Positions 28,058 through 35,592 of a stretch of 64,000 bases of DNA are shown piece by piece. The position numbers and the translations under genes are program-made. The notes under the pieces are model-generated. The model worked only from the letters and a program-made list of their open reading frames with translations. It made no database searches and had not been told where the DNA came from. The DNA is from Butyribacter intestini (lineage in GTDB: Bacteria > Bacillota > Clostridia > Lachnospirales > Lachnospiraceae). How positions within the stretch are numbered: position 1 is the stretch's first letter; each line of letters begins with the position of its first letter. Location of the stretch: assembly GCA_001414325.1 (NCBI GenBank), contig LLKB01000005.1, forward strand, positions 481,060 through 545,059. The letters run 5' to 3'.

Positions 28058-28483
28058 TTAATTCCGTTCTAAACCGTCTAAATAACTCTGTAAGATCAAT
28101 GATGCCGCCATCTTGTCAATATACTGCTTTCTGTTCTCTTTACGAACTCCTCCCTCAGCAAGTACATTGTCAGCCTGAACGGTCGTAAGCCTCTCATCCT
28201 GATAGATAACCTCAAGACCACTTCTTCTCTCCACCATCTCGCCAAACTCTCTCGTCTTTTCGCAGCGGTCACCCTCCTCATTATTGAGTTTTTTAGGCAG
28301 ACCGATAACAACCTTATCAATATCATAATCTTTCATAAGGCTTTCGATTCTTGCAAGAGTCTGTCTGAGTTTAGCAGGTCGCTCGCGCCGTATCGTTTCG
28401 ATAGGCTGTGCCGTAAGAAGCATCTCATCACTTATCGCAACACCAACCGTCTTTGCACCATAATCAAGACCCATTATTCTCAT
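28058..28483 (-). CDS. ruvX: RuvX/YqgF RNase H-fold nuclease
   Basis: 141-residue RNase H-fold protein, called Holliday junction resolvase-like or pre-16S rRNA nuclease. N-terminal MGLDYGAKTVGVAIS carries the catalytic Asp; VIGLPKKLNNEEGDRC and YQDERLTT hold the further acidic residues. The start at 28483 has GGGTGA upstream; a start four codons earlier is possible. It lies downstream of the hairpin repeat array and upstream of DUF1292. Confidence 0.93.
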   Translation of the reverse strand: MRIMGLDYGAKTVGVAISDEMLLTAQPIETIRRERPAKLRQTLARIESLMKDYDIDKVVIGLPKKLNNEEGDRCEKTREFGEMVERRSGLEVIYQDERLTTVQADNVLAEGGVRKENRKQYIDKMAASLILQSYLDGLERN

Positions 28484-28546
28484 AAATTCACCCATTTAAT
28501 CTTTCTATATATTCAATTTTATAAATTCGCACTCATTATCTGTTTT

Positions 28547-28856
28547 ACGAAGTTTTGCAGAAACTTTTTAATATTTTGTATCTGTTATATGCACATCTGT
28601 TTTTACGAAGTTTCGCAAAAACTTTTTAATATCTTGTGCCTGTTATATGCACTTATACTTAACGAAGTTTCGCAGAAACTTTTTAATATCTTGTACCTGT
28701 TATATGCACTTATACTTAACGAAGTTTCGCAGAAACTTTTTAATATCTTGTACCTGTTATATGCACTTATACCTAACGAAGTTTCGCAGAAACTTTTTAA
28801 TATCTTGTACCTGTTATATGCACATCTGTTTTTACGAAGTTTCGCAGAAACTTCTA
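28547..28856. repeat. Tandem array of six hairpin repeats between ireB and ruvX
   Basis: Six copies of ACGAAGTTTCGCAGAAACTT begin at 28547, 28605, 28662, 28719, 28776 and 28834, so periods are 58, 57, 57, 57 and 58. Each contains AAGTTTC-GCA-GAAACTT, a 7-bp perfect hairpin with a three-base loop, followed on the plus strand by TTTTAAT. Between hairpins lies a near-identical 30-base stretch (CTTGTACCTGTTATATGCAC). Two linker types occur: one containing CATCTGTTTTT before copies 2 and 6, one containing CTTATACTTA before copies 3-5. It fills the 385-base gap between the two genes. Confidence 0.95.
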
Positions 28857-28868
28857 ATAACAACAACT

Positions 28869-29129
28869 TTACTTAAAGTTGTTGTTTATATAGTCCTCCA
28901 GCAAAAGCTCGATTATCTCATCTCTCTCTACACGCCTGATAAGACTTCTGGCACCCTTGTGGCTTGTGATATATGTCGGATCTCCACTCATGACATAACC
29001 GACTATCTGGTTTACAGGGTTGTACCCCTTTTCTGTAAGAGCTTCATATACTCTTGCTATAACATCTTTAACTTCTATTACCTGGTCTTTCTGTACTTTA
29101 AAATATTGTGTATTGTTTATTTCCTGCAT
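28869..29129 (-). CDS. IreB family regulatory phosphoprotein (UPF0297/YrzL)
   Basis: 86 residues, the usual UPF0297 length: NTQYFKVQKDQVIEVKDVIARVYEAL, GYNPVNQIVGYVMSGDPTYITSHK and LIRRVERDEIIELLLEDYI. The Enterococcus member IreB is a substrate of the Ser/Thr kinase IreK. In Firmicutes it precedes ruvX and DUF1292, an order retained here apart from the intervening repeat array. GGAGGG precedes the start. Confidence 0.93.
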   Translation of the reverse strand: MQEINNTQYFKVQKDQVIEVKDVIARVYEALTEKGYNPVNQIVGYVMSGDPTYITSHKGARSLIRRVERDEIIELLLEDYINNNFK

Positions 29130-29215
29130 AAAGGCAACTGCCCTCCATTTCTTTTCACGTTCAAAATATATATTTATATACTAATATATCCCGTAAAAAA
29201 AAACAACATAATTTT

Positions 29216-30604
29216 TTAAATGTTATCATTTATTTTTCCGAGAATCATATCATCATCATCTGCTTTTCCGATGATTTCAACATCAGTTATAGTATTGCAT
29301 TTACTCTGTGCATCCTTGATTTCATCGGCATTTACGGCAATTCTTATATATCTCTCATTATATCCTATGATATATTTTTTACCGCCTATTTCTGTTATCT
29401 CCTCAAACAAAACTTTTTCATTTTTCTTAAGTGCCCTGTCCATATATTCATTTTCAAGACGCTTTTCACATTTAAGAAGTCTATCACTTCTCAATGATTT
29501 TTCATGTTCGGTTATCTGTCCGTCCATCCTGTCTGCGACAGTCCCCTGTCTTCTTGAATACTTAAACACATGAATCTGTGCAAAACGCACCTCTTTGGCA
29601 AACTGAACAGTTTCTAAAAATTCTTCCTCTGTCTCCATCGGAAAACCTACTATTATATCAGTCGTTACTGCCGGATTTTCAAAATATTTTTCTAATATCT
29701 TTACACCGTCTAAATATTCCTGTGGTGAATAATGTCTGTTCATCCTCTTCAAAACGCTCTCACTTCCGCTTTGTAGTGAAAGATGAAAGTGAGGACAAAT
29801 CGTTTTTATCTTAGAAAGTCTGCTTGCAAACCCGTCAGTGATTATCCTCGGTTCAAGCGAGCCAAGTCTTATCCTCTCCACACCCTCAACGCTGTCTATC
29901 GTTTCAAGTGCTTCAAGCAGCGGTTTCCCGGCTTTTTCAAGAAATTCCCCTGATTTTTTTCCATTTACTCCATATGACGAGAGATGTATTCCGGTTACAA
30001 CTATCTCTTTATAACCTGCTGCCGCAAGCTTTGTAACCTCATCCCTTATATCCTCAAGAGACTTACTTCTCAATGGTCCTCTCACATATGGGATTATGCA
30101 GTATGTGCAATACTGATTGCAGCCATCCTGTATTTTAATATACGCTCTTGTGTGTTCCTCTTTAATTGCTGCTTCAGACATATTTTCATGAACTAAGCTG
30201 TTTAACTGTATATCTGCACGACAATTATTTTGAACATTCTGCTCTAAAGTCTGGTCGTTTATCTGATATAATTTTTCTAAAACTATCTCTACAAGATTAT
30301 CCTTGTCGCTATTTGATATAAAAAGGTCAACACTCTCATCCACTTCACCCTTTGCCTTAGCAGAATCAACATAACAGCCGGTGGCAACTACGACAGCTTC
30401 AGGATTTAAGCGTTTTGCCCGGTGAAGCATTTTTCTGGATTTTCTGTCAGCAATATTAGTAACCGTGCAGGTATTTATTATATAGGCATCTGCTTCCTCA
30501 TTAAATGCTACAACGCTGTGACCTTTTTTTTCAAAATTAATCTTCATTTTTTCCGTTTCGTAAGAATTTACCTTACATCCTAATGTTAAAAAAGCTACAC
30601 GCAC
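29216..30604 (-). CDS. mtaB: tRNA t6A37 methylthiotransferase
   Basis: Radical SAM enzyme converting t6A37 to ms2t6A37 in tRNAs reading ANN codons. The N-terminal UPF0004 domain begins FLTLGCKVNSYETEKM and supplies the second cluster's Cys residues (INTCTVTNIADRKSRK, GCYVDSA); the radical SAM site is GCNQYCTYCIIPYVRGPLRS; a C-terminal TRAM domain follows. The start codon is GTG with GGAGGAAAAAA upstream. Length 462 is normal. Confidence 0.95.
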   Translation of the reverse strand: MRVAFLTLGCKVNSYETEKMKINFEKKGHSVVAFNEEADAYIINTCTVTNIADRKSRKMLHRAKRLNPEAVVVATGCYVDSAKAKGEVDESVDLFISNSDKDNLVEIVLEKLYQINDQTLEQNVQNNCRADIQLNSLVHENMSEAAIKEEHTRAYIKIQDGCNQYCTYCIIPYVRGPLRSKSLEDIRDEVTKLAAAGYKEIVVTGIHLSSYGVNGKKSGEFLEKAGKPLLEALETIDSVEGVERIRLGSLEPRIITDGFASRLSKIKTICPHFHLSLQSGSESVLKRMNRHYSPQEYLDGVKILEKYFENPAVTTDIIVGFPMETEEEFLETVQFAKEVRFAQIHVFKYSRRQGTVADRMDGQITEHEKSLRSDRLLKCEKRLENEYMDRALKKNEKVLFEEITEIGGKKYIIGYNERYIRIAVNADEIKDAQSKCNTITDVEIIGKADDDDMILGKINDNI

Positions 30605-30796
30605 TTTTTTCCTCCTGATACTTTATATGTAAACTATTTTTTTACAGTTCAACTTCACATTTTTCTGTAAACTCTACTATATTTTTCACCTTATTTTTGT
30701 AACATATCACAAATTTTTTTGTTCTTTCCATATTTATTGTCGTTCTAATGGTAACTATACACACACTACAGACCATTTTTTTGGCAACATTGTATA

Positions 30797-30825
30797 TTGA
30801 CTTTTCGCTGTTCAATGTCTAGTAT
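30797..30825 (+). promoter_or_regulatory. Promoter of the HPr-like gene
   Basis: TTGACT (30797-30802), 17-base spacer, TAGTAT (30820-30825), about 35 bases upstream of the start codon. The gene is alone on its strand. Confidence 0.65.
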
Positions 30826-30859
30826 TATATGTGAACAAAATATAAGGGAGGTAGTTAGT

Positions 30860-31093
30860 ATGAAAACCGTAAAGATTTCTTTAAACTCTATCGACAAAGT
30901 AAAGGCATTTGTAAATGATGTAACTAAATTCAACACAGATTTTGATTTAGTTTCAGGAAGATATGTTATCGATGCAAAATCTATCATGGGAATTTTCAGT
31001 CTTGACCTTTCAAAGGCTATCGACTTAAACATTCACGATGATGACAACATGGATGATATCCTTAAAACATTAGCACCTTACATCGTTGAGTAA
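30860..31093 (+). CDS. HPr-like protein without the phosphorylatable histidine
   Basis: 77-residue HPr-fold protein. The Ser46 region is well kept (DAKSIMGIFSLDL), but when aligned without gaps from that motif the position of HPr His15 holds Ser10 (LNSIDKVKAF instead of the GLHARPA loop). It therefore cannot take a phosphate from PEP-dependent enzyme I as HPr does. A Crh-like role, through HPr kinase acting on the serine, is possible but inferred. GGGAGGT precedes the start; promoter and terminator make it monocistronic. Confidence 0.8.
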   Translation: MKTVKISLNSIDKVKAFVNDVTKFNTDFDLVSGRYVIDAKSIMGIFSLDLSKAIDLNIHDDDNMDDILKTLAPYIVE

Positions 31094-31180
31094 AAGAGTT
31101 TGTCATTAATGACACAACAGTTTATACTAAACACCGGGAAGGCTGAGCCTTCTCAATTTAAAATTTAAAATGTAATTTCA

Positions 31181-31224
31181 GAGAACACCTTATGATACAT
31201 ATTATTCATATCTTTGGTGTTCTC
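31181..31224 (+). terminator. Terminator of the HPr-like gene
   Basis: GAGAACACC (31181-31189) pairs perfectly with GGTGTTCTC (31216-31224), then TTTTAT. The 26-base loop contains a second short inverted repeat. A GAAGGC..GCCTTC hairpin lies 35 bases before it. Confidence 0.75.
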
Positions 31225-31243
31225 TTTTATCTATTATTCTTTA

Positions 31244-32425
31244 TTATTTTCCGATTTCGATTATCTCGATGGTATCAAGTGCTTCTTTTACCATCTCATC
31301 AATCTTCTCGGTAAGATTTTCCTCTGATTTGTTTATCGCTTTAAGATTTGGTTTTGTGACAGGATGTTTTGCAACAAATATCGTACAACAGTCTTCGTAT
31401 GGCTGTATAGAAGTCTCATATGTTCCGATTTTTTCTGAAATATCAACTATATCCTGCTTGTCAAATGCTATAAGCGGTCTGTAAACCGGTATGTCACAAA
31501 CTTCATTTGTAGCTGCAAGACTCTGCATTGTCTGGCTTGCCACCTGACCTATGCTCTCTCCCGTGACAAGACCAAGACAGCCGTTTTCTTTAGCAAGATG
31601 CTGTGCTATCCTCATCATATATCTTCTCATTATAATAGTGAGTTCCTCATGAGGACACTGCTCATAAATATACATCTGAATGTCAGTGAAATTGACAACA
31701 TGAAGTCTTATCTTTCCTGTATATCTTGAGACAAGTTTTGCAAGGTCTACAACTTTCTGTTTTGCTCTCTCACTTGTGTATGGTGGGGCATGGAAATATA
31801 CCGCATCTATCCAGACACCTCTCTTAGAAATCATATATCCCGCAACGGGACTGTCGATTCCTCCTGATAGAAGAAGCATTGCTTTTCCTGCAGTTCCAAG
31901 AGGCATACCGCCTATTCCCTTATATACCTTTGAATAAATATAGGCTTTTTCTCTTATCTCCACCCATATATAAACATCAGGATTGTGCACATCTACCGAA
32001 AGTTCCGGAAAACGGTCAAGAAGATAGCCGCCCATCTCAACACACACCTCAGGTGATGTGTACGGATAATGCTTGTCACTTCTCTTTGATTTTACCTTAA
32101 ATGAAAAATCGCATTTATCGTACTGTTTTTCTACGAAGTCTCCTACCGCCTTTGTCACATTGTCCCAGTTTTTGTCCTCGACAACCTCGACCGGACTTAT
32201 TCCTGCAAGACCAAACACTCTTTGTAAAGTCTCGATAACTTCATCAAAATCAAAGTCACCATCAGCCTGAACAAACACTCGTCCTGATTCTTTTTGAACC
32301 GTAAAATCACCGTCTATAAATGAAAGTCTTAATCTTATCTGATCACATAACGCATCTTCAAATTTATAACGGTTCTTTCCCTTAACGCCTATCTCTGCGT
32401 ATTTTAATAAAAATCCCTGTGCCAT
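31244..32425 (-). CDS. thiI: tRNA 4-thiouridine sulfurtransferase
   Basis: 393-residue ThiI: N-terminal ferredoxin-like/THUMP part, then the PP-loop ATP pyrophosphatase (LLSGGIDSPVAGYMISKRG) and VTGESIGQVASQTMQSL. The C-terminal rhodanese domain of the E. coli enzyme is absent, as in most Firmicutes, where the cysteine desulfurase delivers sulfur directly. The matching desulfurase gene ends 16 bases upstream. The start at 32425 follows GGAGG; a four-codon longer form is unlikely because the site would lie inside it. Confidence 0.95.
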   Translation of the reverse strand: MAQGFLLKYAEIGVKGKNRYKFEDALCDQIRLRLSFIDGDFTVQKESGRVFVQADGDFDFDEVIETLQRVFGLAGISPVEVVEDKNWDNVTKAVGDFVEKQYDKCDFSFKVKSKRSDKHYPYTSPEVCVEMGGYLLDRFPELSVDVHNPDVYIWVEIREKAYIYSKVYKGIGGMPLGTAGKAMLLLSGGIDSPVAGYMISKRGVWIDAVYFHAPPYTSERAKQKVVDLAKLVSRYTGKIRLHVVNFTDIQMYIYEQCPHEELTIIMRRYMMRIAQHLAKENGCLGLVTGESIGQVASQTMQSLAATNEVCDIPVYRPLIAFDKQDIVDISEKIGTYETSIQPYEDCCTIFVAKHPVTKPNLKAINKSEENLTEKIDEMVKEALDTIEIIEIGK

Positions 32426-32441
32426 CTTTTCCTCCATATGT

Positions 32442-33635
32442 TTACTGTTTAATAAATCTCTTAAGTATCGGAAGCTGTTTTTTTAGTACCTCCAATGCAT
32501 ACTCAACCTGTTCTTTTGTCGTTTCTACCGAAAAACTGAACCTTATCGTGGAATCGAGAAGTTCATCACTTACACCTATTGCTTTTAATGTGCCGCTAAG
32601 TTCGGGATGATTTGATGAACACGCCGAACCTGACGATACATAAACACCTTTTGCCGCAAGTGCATGAAGCAGAACCTCACTCTTTATCCCATAAAACGAT
32701 GCACTTATGACATGAGGAGCAGTTTCTTTTATATCAATACCATCTATTCCATTTATAACAACACCACACGAGCCGTCAGCACATTTATTATCATCACCTA
32801 TCTTGTAAAGACCGTCAATAAGCATCTTCTTTAATTCATAAAGTTTTTCTGTCTTTTCACTGTGCCCCCCATATATGAGCTTTGCCGCAAGTCCAAGTCC
32901 TGCTATTGCCGGAACATTCTCAGTTCCCGAACGCATACCTTTCTGCTGTCCCCCGCCAAAGATTATAGGCCTTATCTTTGTATTTTCTTTTATATATAAA
33001 AATCCGCTTCCCTTAGGTCCGTGAATTTTATGACCGCTTACTGACATAAGATCTATGCCCATTTTTTTAGGCACTATCTTATATTTGCCGTATGCCTGTA
33101 TCGCATCCACATGAAAGAGCGTATTTTTATTTTTGCTTTTAATTATCTCAGATATTTTTTTTATATCCTCAACTGCACCCATCTCATTATTCACAAACAT
33201 AATTGAAACAATAACCGTATCATCCCTTATGGCTTCTTTCAGTTCTTCCAAATCAATATGACCGAGCCTGTCCACCTTAAGATAAGTCACCTCATAACCC
33301 ATCTCCTCAAGAAATGCAAGCGGCTCATGGATTGACGCGTGTTCTATTCTTGTCGTTATTATATGCTTTCCTGCCCTTTTATTTGCCATAACAGTGCCAA
33401 TAAGAGCCATATTGTTTGACTCTGTTCCGCCCGATGTAAATACAATCTCTTTTGGCTGGCATTTAAGCGTTGCTGCTATATTTTCCTTTGCCTCATTTAT
33501 ATAATTTTCTGCCTCCATTCCCTTTGTATGCTTTGATGACGGGTTTCCAAAATCAGTCATCATAACTCTTTTAACTATGTCACAAACCTCCGGGAATGTC
33601 TGTGTTGTGGCAGCATTATCAAGATAAGCCTCCAT
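32442..33635 (-). CDS. Cysteine desulfurase (NifS/IscS family)
   Basis: PLP enzyme that takes sulfur from cysteine. Seen are AYLDNAATTQTFPEV, FTSGGTESNNMALIGT, the PLP-lysine motif SVSGHKIHGPKGSGFLY, and the active-site Cys in VSSGSACSSNHPELSGTL. Being adjacent to thiI, it probably serves 4-thiouridine formation like NifZ of B. subtilis. GGAGG ten bases upstream supports the start at 33635. The gene lies between rsmE and thiI in one run. Confidence 0.94.
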   Translation of the reverse strand: MEAYLDNAATTQTFPEVCDIVKRVMMTDFGNPSSKHTKGMEAENYINEAKENIAATLKCQPKEIVFTSGGTESNNMALIGTVMANKRAGKHIITTRIEHASIHEPLAFLEEMGYEVTYLKVDRLGHIDLEELKEAIRDDTVIVSIMFVNNEMGAVEDIKKISEIIKSKNKNTLFHVDAIQAYGKYKIVPKKMGIDLMSVSGHKIHGPKGSGFLYIKENTKIRPIIFGGGQQKGMRSGTENVPAIAGLGLAAKLIYGGHSEKTEKLYELKKMLIDGLYKIGDDNKCADGSCGVVINGIDGIDIKETAPHVISASFYGIKSEVLLHALAAKGVYVSSGSACSSNHPELSGTLKAIGVSDELLDSTIRFSFSVETTKEQVEYALEVLKKQLPILKRFIKQ

Positions 33636-33654
33636 TTGTCTTATTCCTCCGTAC

Positions 33655-34392
33655 CTAGTCCTGCATCTCAAACATCATTATTGAAACAACCGCTATTCCG
33701 GCAGTCTCCGTCCTTAATATCCTCTTACCGAGAGATATAGGCTTTATCCCTCTTGATACAGCCTCTTCAACTTCTTCTTTTTCAAAACCGCCCTCCGGTC
33801 CGATAAAAATTCCAACTGATTTTTTCGTGCAGCCTTCTTTTACTATTTCTCTTGACTTTTCTATTCCGTCCTGTAACTCATATGGTATCATATTGTACTC
33901 TAAGCCGCACGCAATGTCAAATGCCTCTTTGATATTTACAGGATTTGTCACTTCCGGAATAATCCCCCTGCCACTCTGTTTTGCGGCTGCTTCTGCTATC
34001 GTCTGCCAGCGTTTTGCCTTTTTGTCGGCCTTTTTATCATCAAGCCTCACAACGCACCTTTTCATTGCCACAGGAACTATCTTGGACACACCGAGTTCAA
34101 CCGCCTTTTGAATGATAAACTCCATTTTGTCTTTCTTAGGAAGTCCCTGAAACAACACTATCTTACATGGAAGTTCGGTATCCGAGTCCTGAACCTTCTC
34201 AATATTAAGCACTACCCTTTCAGAAGATATATCACTTATCCTTGAAACATAATCCATTCCTTCTTTGTCACAGGCAATTATCCAGTCGCCCTTTTCAAGC
34301 CTTAAAACATTTTTTATATGATTTACATCCGTCCCATCTATATAAACTTTATCATCTGTAATCTGCTCTTTGGATACATAAAAACGATACAT
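33655..34392 (-). CDS. rsmE: 16S rRNA m3U1498 methyltransferase
   Basis: 245-residue SPOUT-fold methyltransferase with an N-terminal PUA-like domain (YIDGTDVNHIKNVLRLEKGD) and the SPOUT knot segments VLFQGLPKKDKMEFIIQKAVELG, IFIGPEGGFEKEEVE and SLGKRILRTETAGIAVVSI. AAAGGA upstream selects 34392. PrmA, its usual neighbour, is not present. Confidence 0.95.
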   Translation of the reverse strand: MYRFYVSKEQITDDKVYIDGTDVNHIKNVLRLEKGDWIIACDKEGMDYVSRISDISSERVVLNIEKVQDSDTELPCKIVLFQGLPKKDKMEFIIQKAVELGVSKIVPVAMKRCVVRLDDKKADKKAKRWQTIAEAAAKQSGRGIIPEVTNPVNIKEAFDIACGLEYNMIPYELQDGIEKSREIVKEGCTKKSVGIFIGPEGGFEKEEVEEAVSRGIKPISLGKRILRTETAGIAVVSIMMFEMQD

Positions 34393-34421
34393 ATTTTTTC
34401 CTTTCATTACATAAAAATACA

Positions 34422-34634
34422 TAGGTAATTGCGAAACTAACTATATGTTGTGTCAATTGCACAGCTATAACAAATAATATCGTCGGCACGCTTTCGCTAT
34501 GTTGTCGTTCGTAGCAGTACATAAATCAGCAAAAAACGCTGATTAAGTGCTGACGACGACAAAAATGCCGACTAACACTATTTGTTATATCTGCACAATT
34601 TAATCAAGATTTATGACAGTTTCGCAAATACCTA
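34422..34634. mobile_element. 213-bp imperfect palindromic element (MITE-like)
   Basis: Ends read TAGGTAATTGCGAAACT at the left and AGTTTCGCAAATACCTA at the right, an inverted pair with one mismatch. Further blocks pair in nested order: TATAACAAATA (34466-34476 with 34579-34589), GTCGGCA (34482-34488 with 34566-34572) and AATCAGC (34524-34530 with 34538-34544) at the centre. It occupies the gap between rsmE and the FliD-like gene and codes for nothing. Confidence 0.75.
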
Positions 34635-34641
34635 CATAAAG

Positions 34642-34681
34642 ATACAGGCATGACAGAATTTTTATCCATACATGCCTGTAT
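34642..34681. terminator. Hairpin terminator downstream of the FliD-like gene
   Basis: ATACAGGCATG (34642-34652) pairs perfectly with CATGCCTGTAT (34671-34681), followed on the plus strand by a T-rich run and on the minus strand by CTTTATGT. It lies about 90 bases past the stop at 34770. Confidence 0.6.
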
Positions 34682-34769
34682 TTTTATTTTTACTTTGTTC
34701 TGCGATTTCCATTCATTTATATATTACAGTCCAGTGAACACCTGCTGTTTAAGAACAGTAACATAAGCT

Positions 34770-35522
34770 TTACATAAGGCCGTTAAACCAGTTATTGCTG
34801 TTTGCAAATGTAGAATACGCACCACTGTAAGTATATGTAGCAGCATGACCCATTGTAAATGCTGCACTATTGGCAAGGCCGAAACTTTCACCTGCCTTTG
34901 AAGATATGGTATCTCCGAGTGAACCAACACCACTGAACAATGTCTTTAACACATTTACATCAGTTTTTTTCAAGGTATCCTCATCAAGTGTAAGTTTATT
35001 GTCCTTTCCGATACTGATTCCGCTCTTTGAAAGAAGCACTGAATTTGCACTTGTATTATTTACCATGCTGACACTTCTTCTTAATATTCCTGTTGAGTCA
35101 ACTTTTGAACTTGAATCAACATAATTGTTATATGCTTCTACAAATCCCTTTACCGCACTTGTGATGGCATCCCTGTCGTAGTCCTTATTGCCATCTTTGT
35201 CCGTTTTCTTTTCGTATAATGAAGAGTCAGACAATTTTGATAATGACTCCTTTAACTTAGTTGAATTTGTCTTTACCTCAAGTAAAGCCGACTTAGAATC
35301 AGAAGCCGATGATGTGCTGCTGCCCGATGCCGTACTGTCTTTTTTTTGTGAAGCATAATACGCTGTCAAAAGTTTCTTATATCCACCGGACTTTATCATG
35401 GCGTAATCGCCAAGTAATGAACTTGTATTGCCAAAAATTGATGATGCTGAATTCTGTGTGCTATTGCTGCTGTCGGCAAAGAACATACTGCCTGCACCAT
35501 TTATTGAAAATATTGATGACAT
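34770..35522 (-). CDS. Small FliD C-terminal-domain-like protein
   Basis: 250-residue Ser/Ala/Asn-rich protein without Cys. Residues about 110-200 follow the pattern of the flagellar cap protein FliD C-terminal domain (FVEAYNNYVDSSSKVDSTGILRRSV, ISIGKDNKLTLDEDTLKK), but the variable middle domain and N-terminal D0 part are lacking, and no flagellar gene is near. It may be a secreted filament-associated or adhesin-like protein. The ATG at 35522 stands ten bases from AAAGGAG. No signal peptide is seen, which suits flagellar-type export but does not prove it. Confidence 0.6.
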   Translation of the reverse strand: MSSIFSINGAGSMFFADSSNSTQNSASSIFGNTSSLLGDYAMIKSGGYKKLLTAYYASQKKDSTASGSSTSSASDSKSALLEVKTNSTKLKESLSKLSDSSLYEKKTDKDGNKDYDRDAITSAVKGFVEAYNNYVDSSSKVDSTGILRRSVSMVNNTSANSVLLSKSGISIGKDNKLTLDEDTLKKTDVNVLKTLFSGVGSLGDTISSKAGESFGLANSAAFTMGHAATYTYSGAYSTFANSNNWFNGLM

Positions 35523-35592
35523 AATGATCACACTCCTTTTATTTTTTCCGCCTGATTATCTATATTTTATATCGTCTGTTTTTTAATAAACT

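Noticed and set aside
28547-28856. The six-unit array as a CRISPR
   Set aside because: The sequences between hairpins are nearly identical, not unique spacers, and no cas gene is near.
28589-28876. Plus-strand reading frame of 95 codons encoding 19-residue repeats over the hairpin array
   Set aside because: The repeat period of 57 is a multiple of three, which keeps several frames open on both strands; no ribosome site is present and the peptides are artefacts of the DNA repeat.
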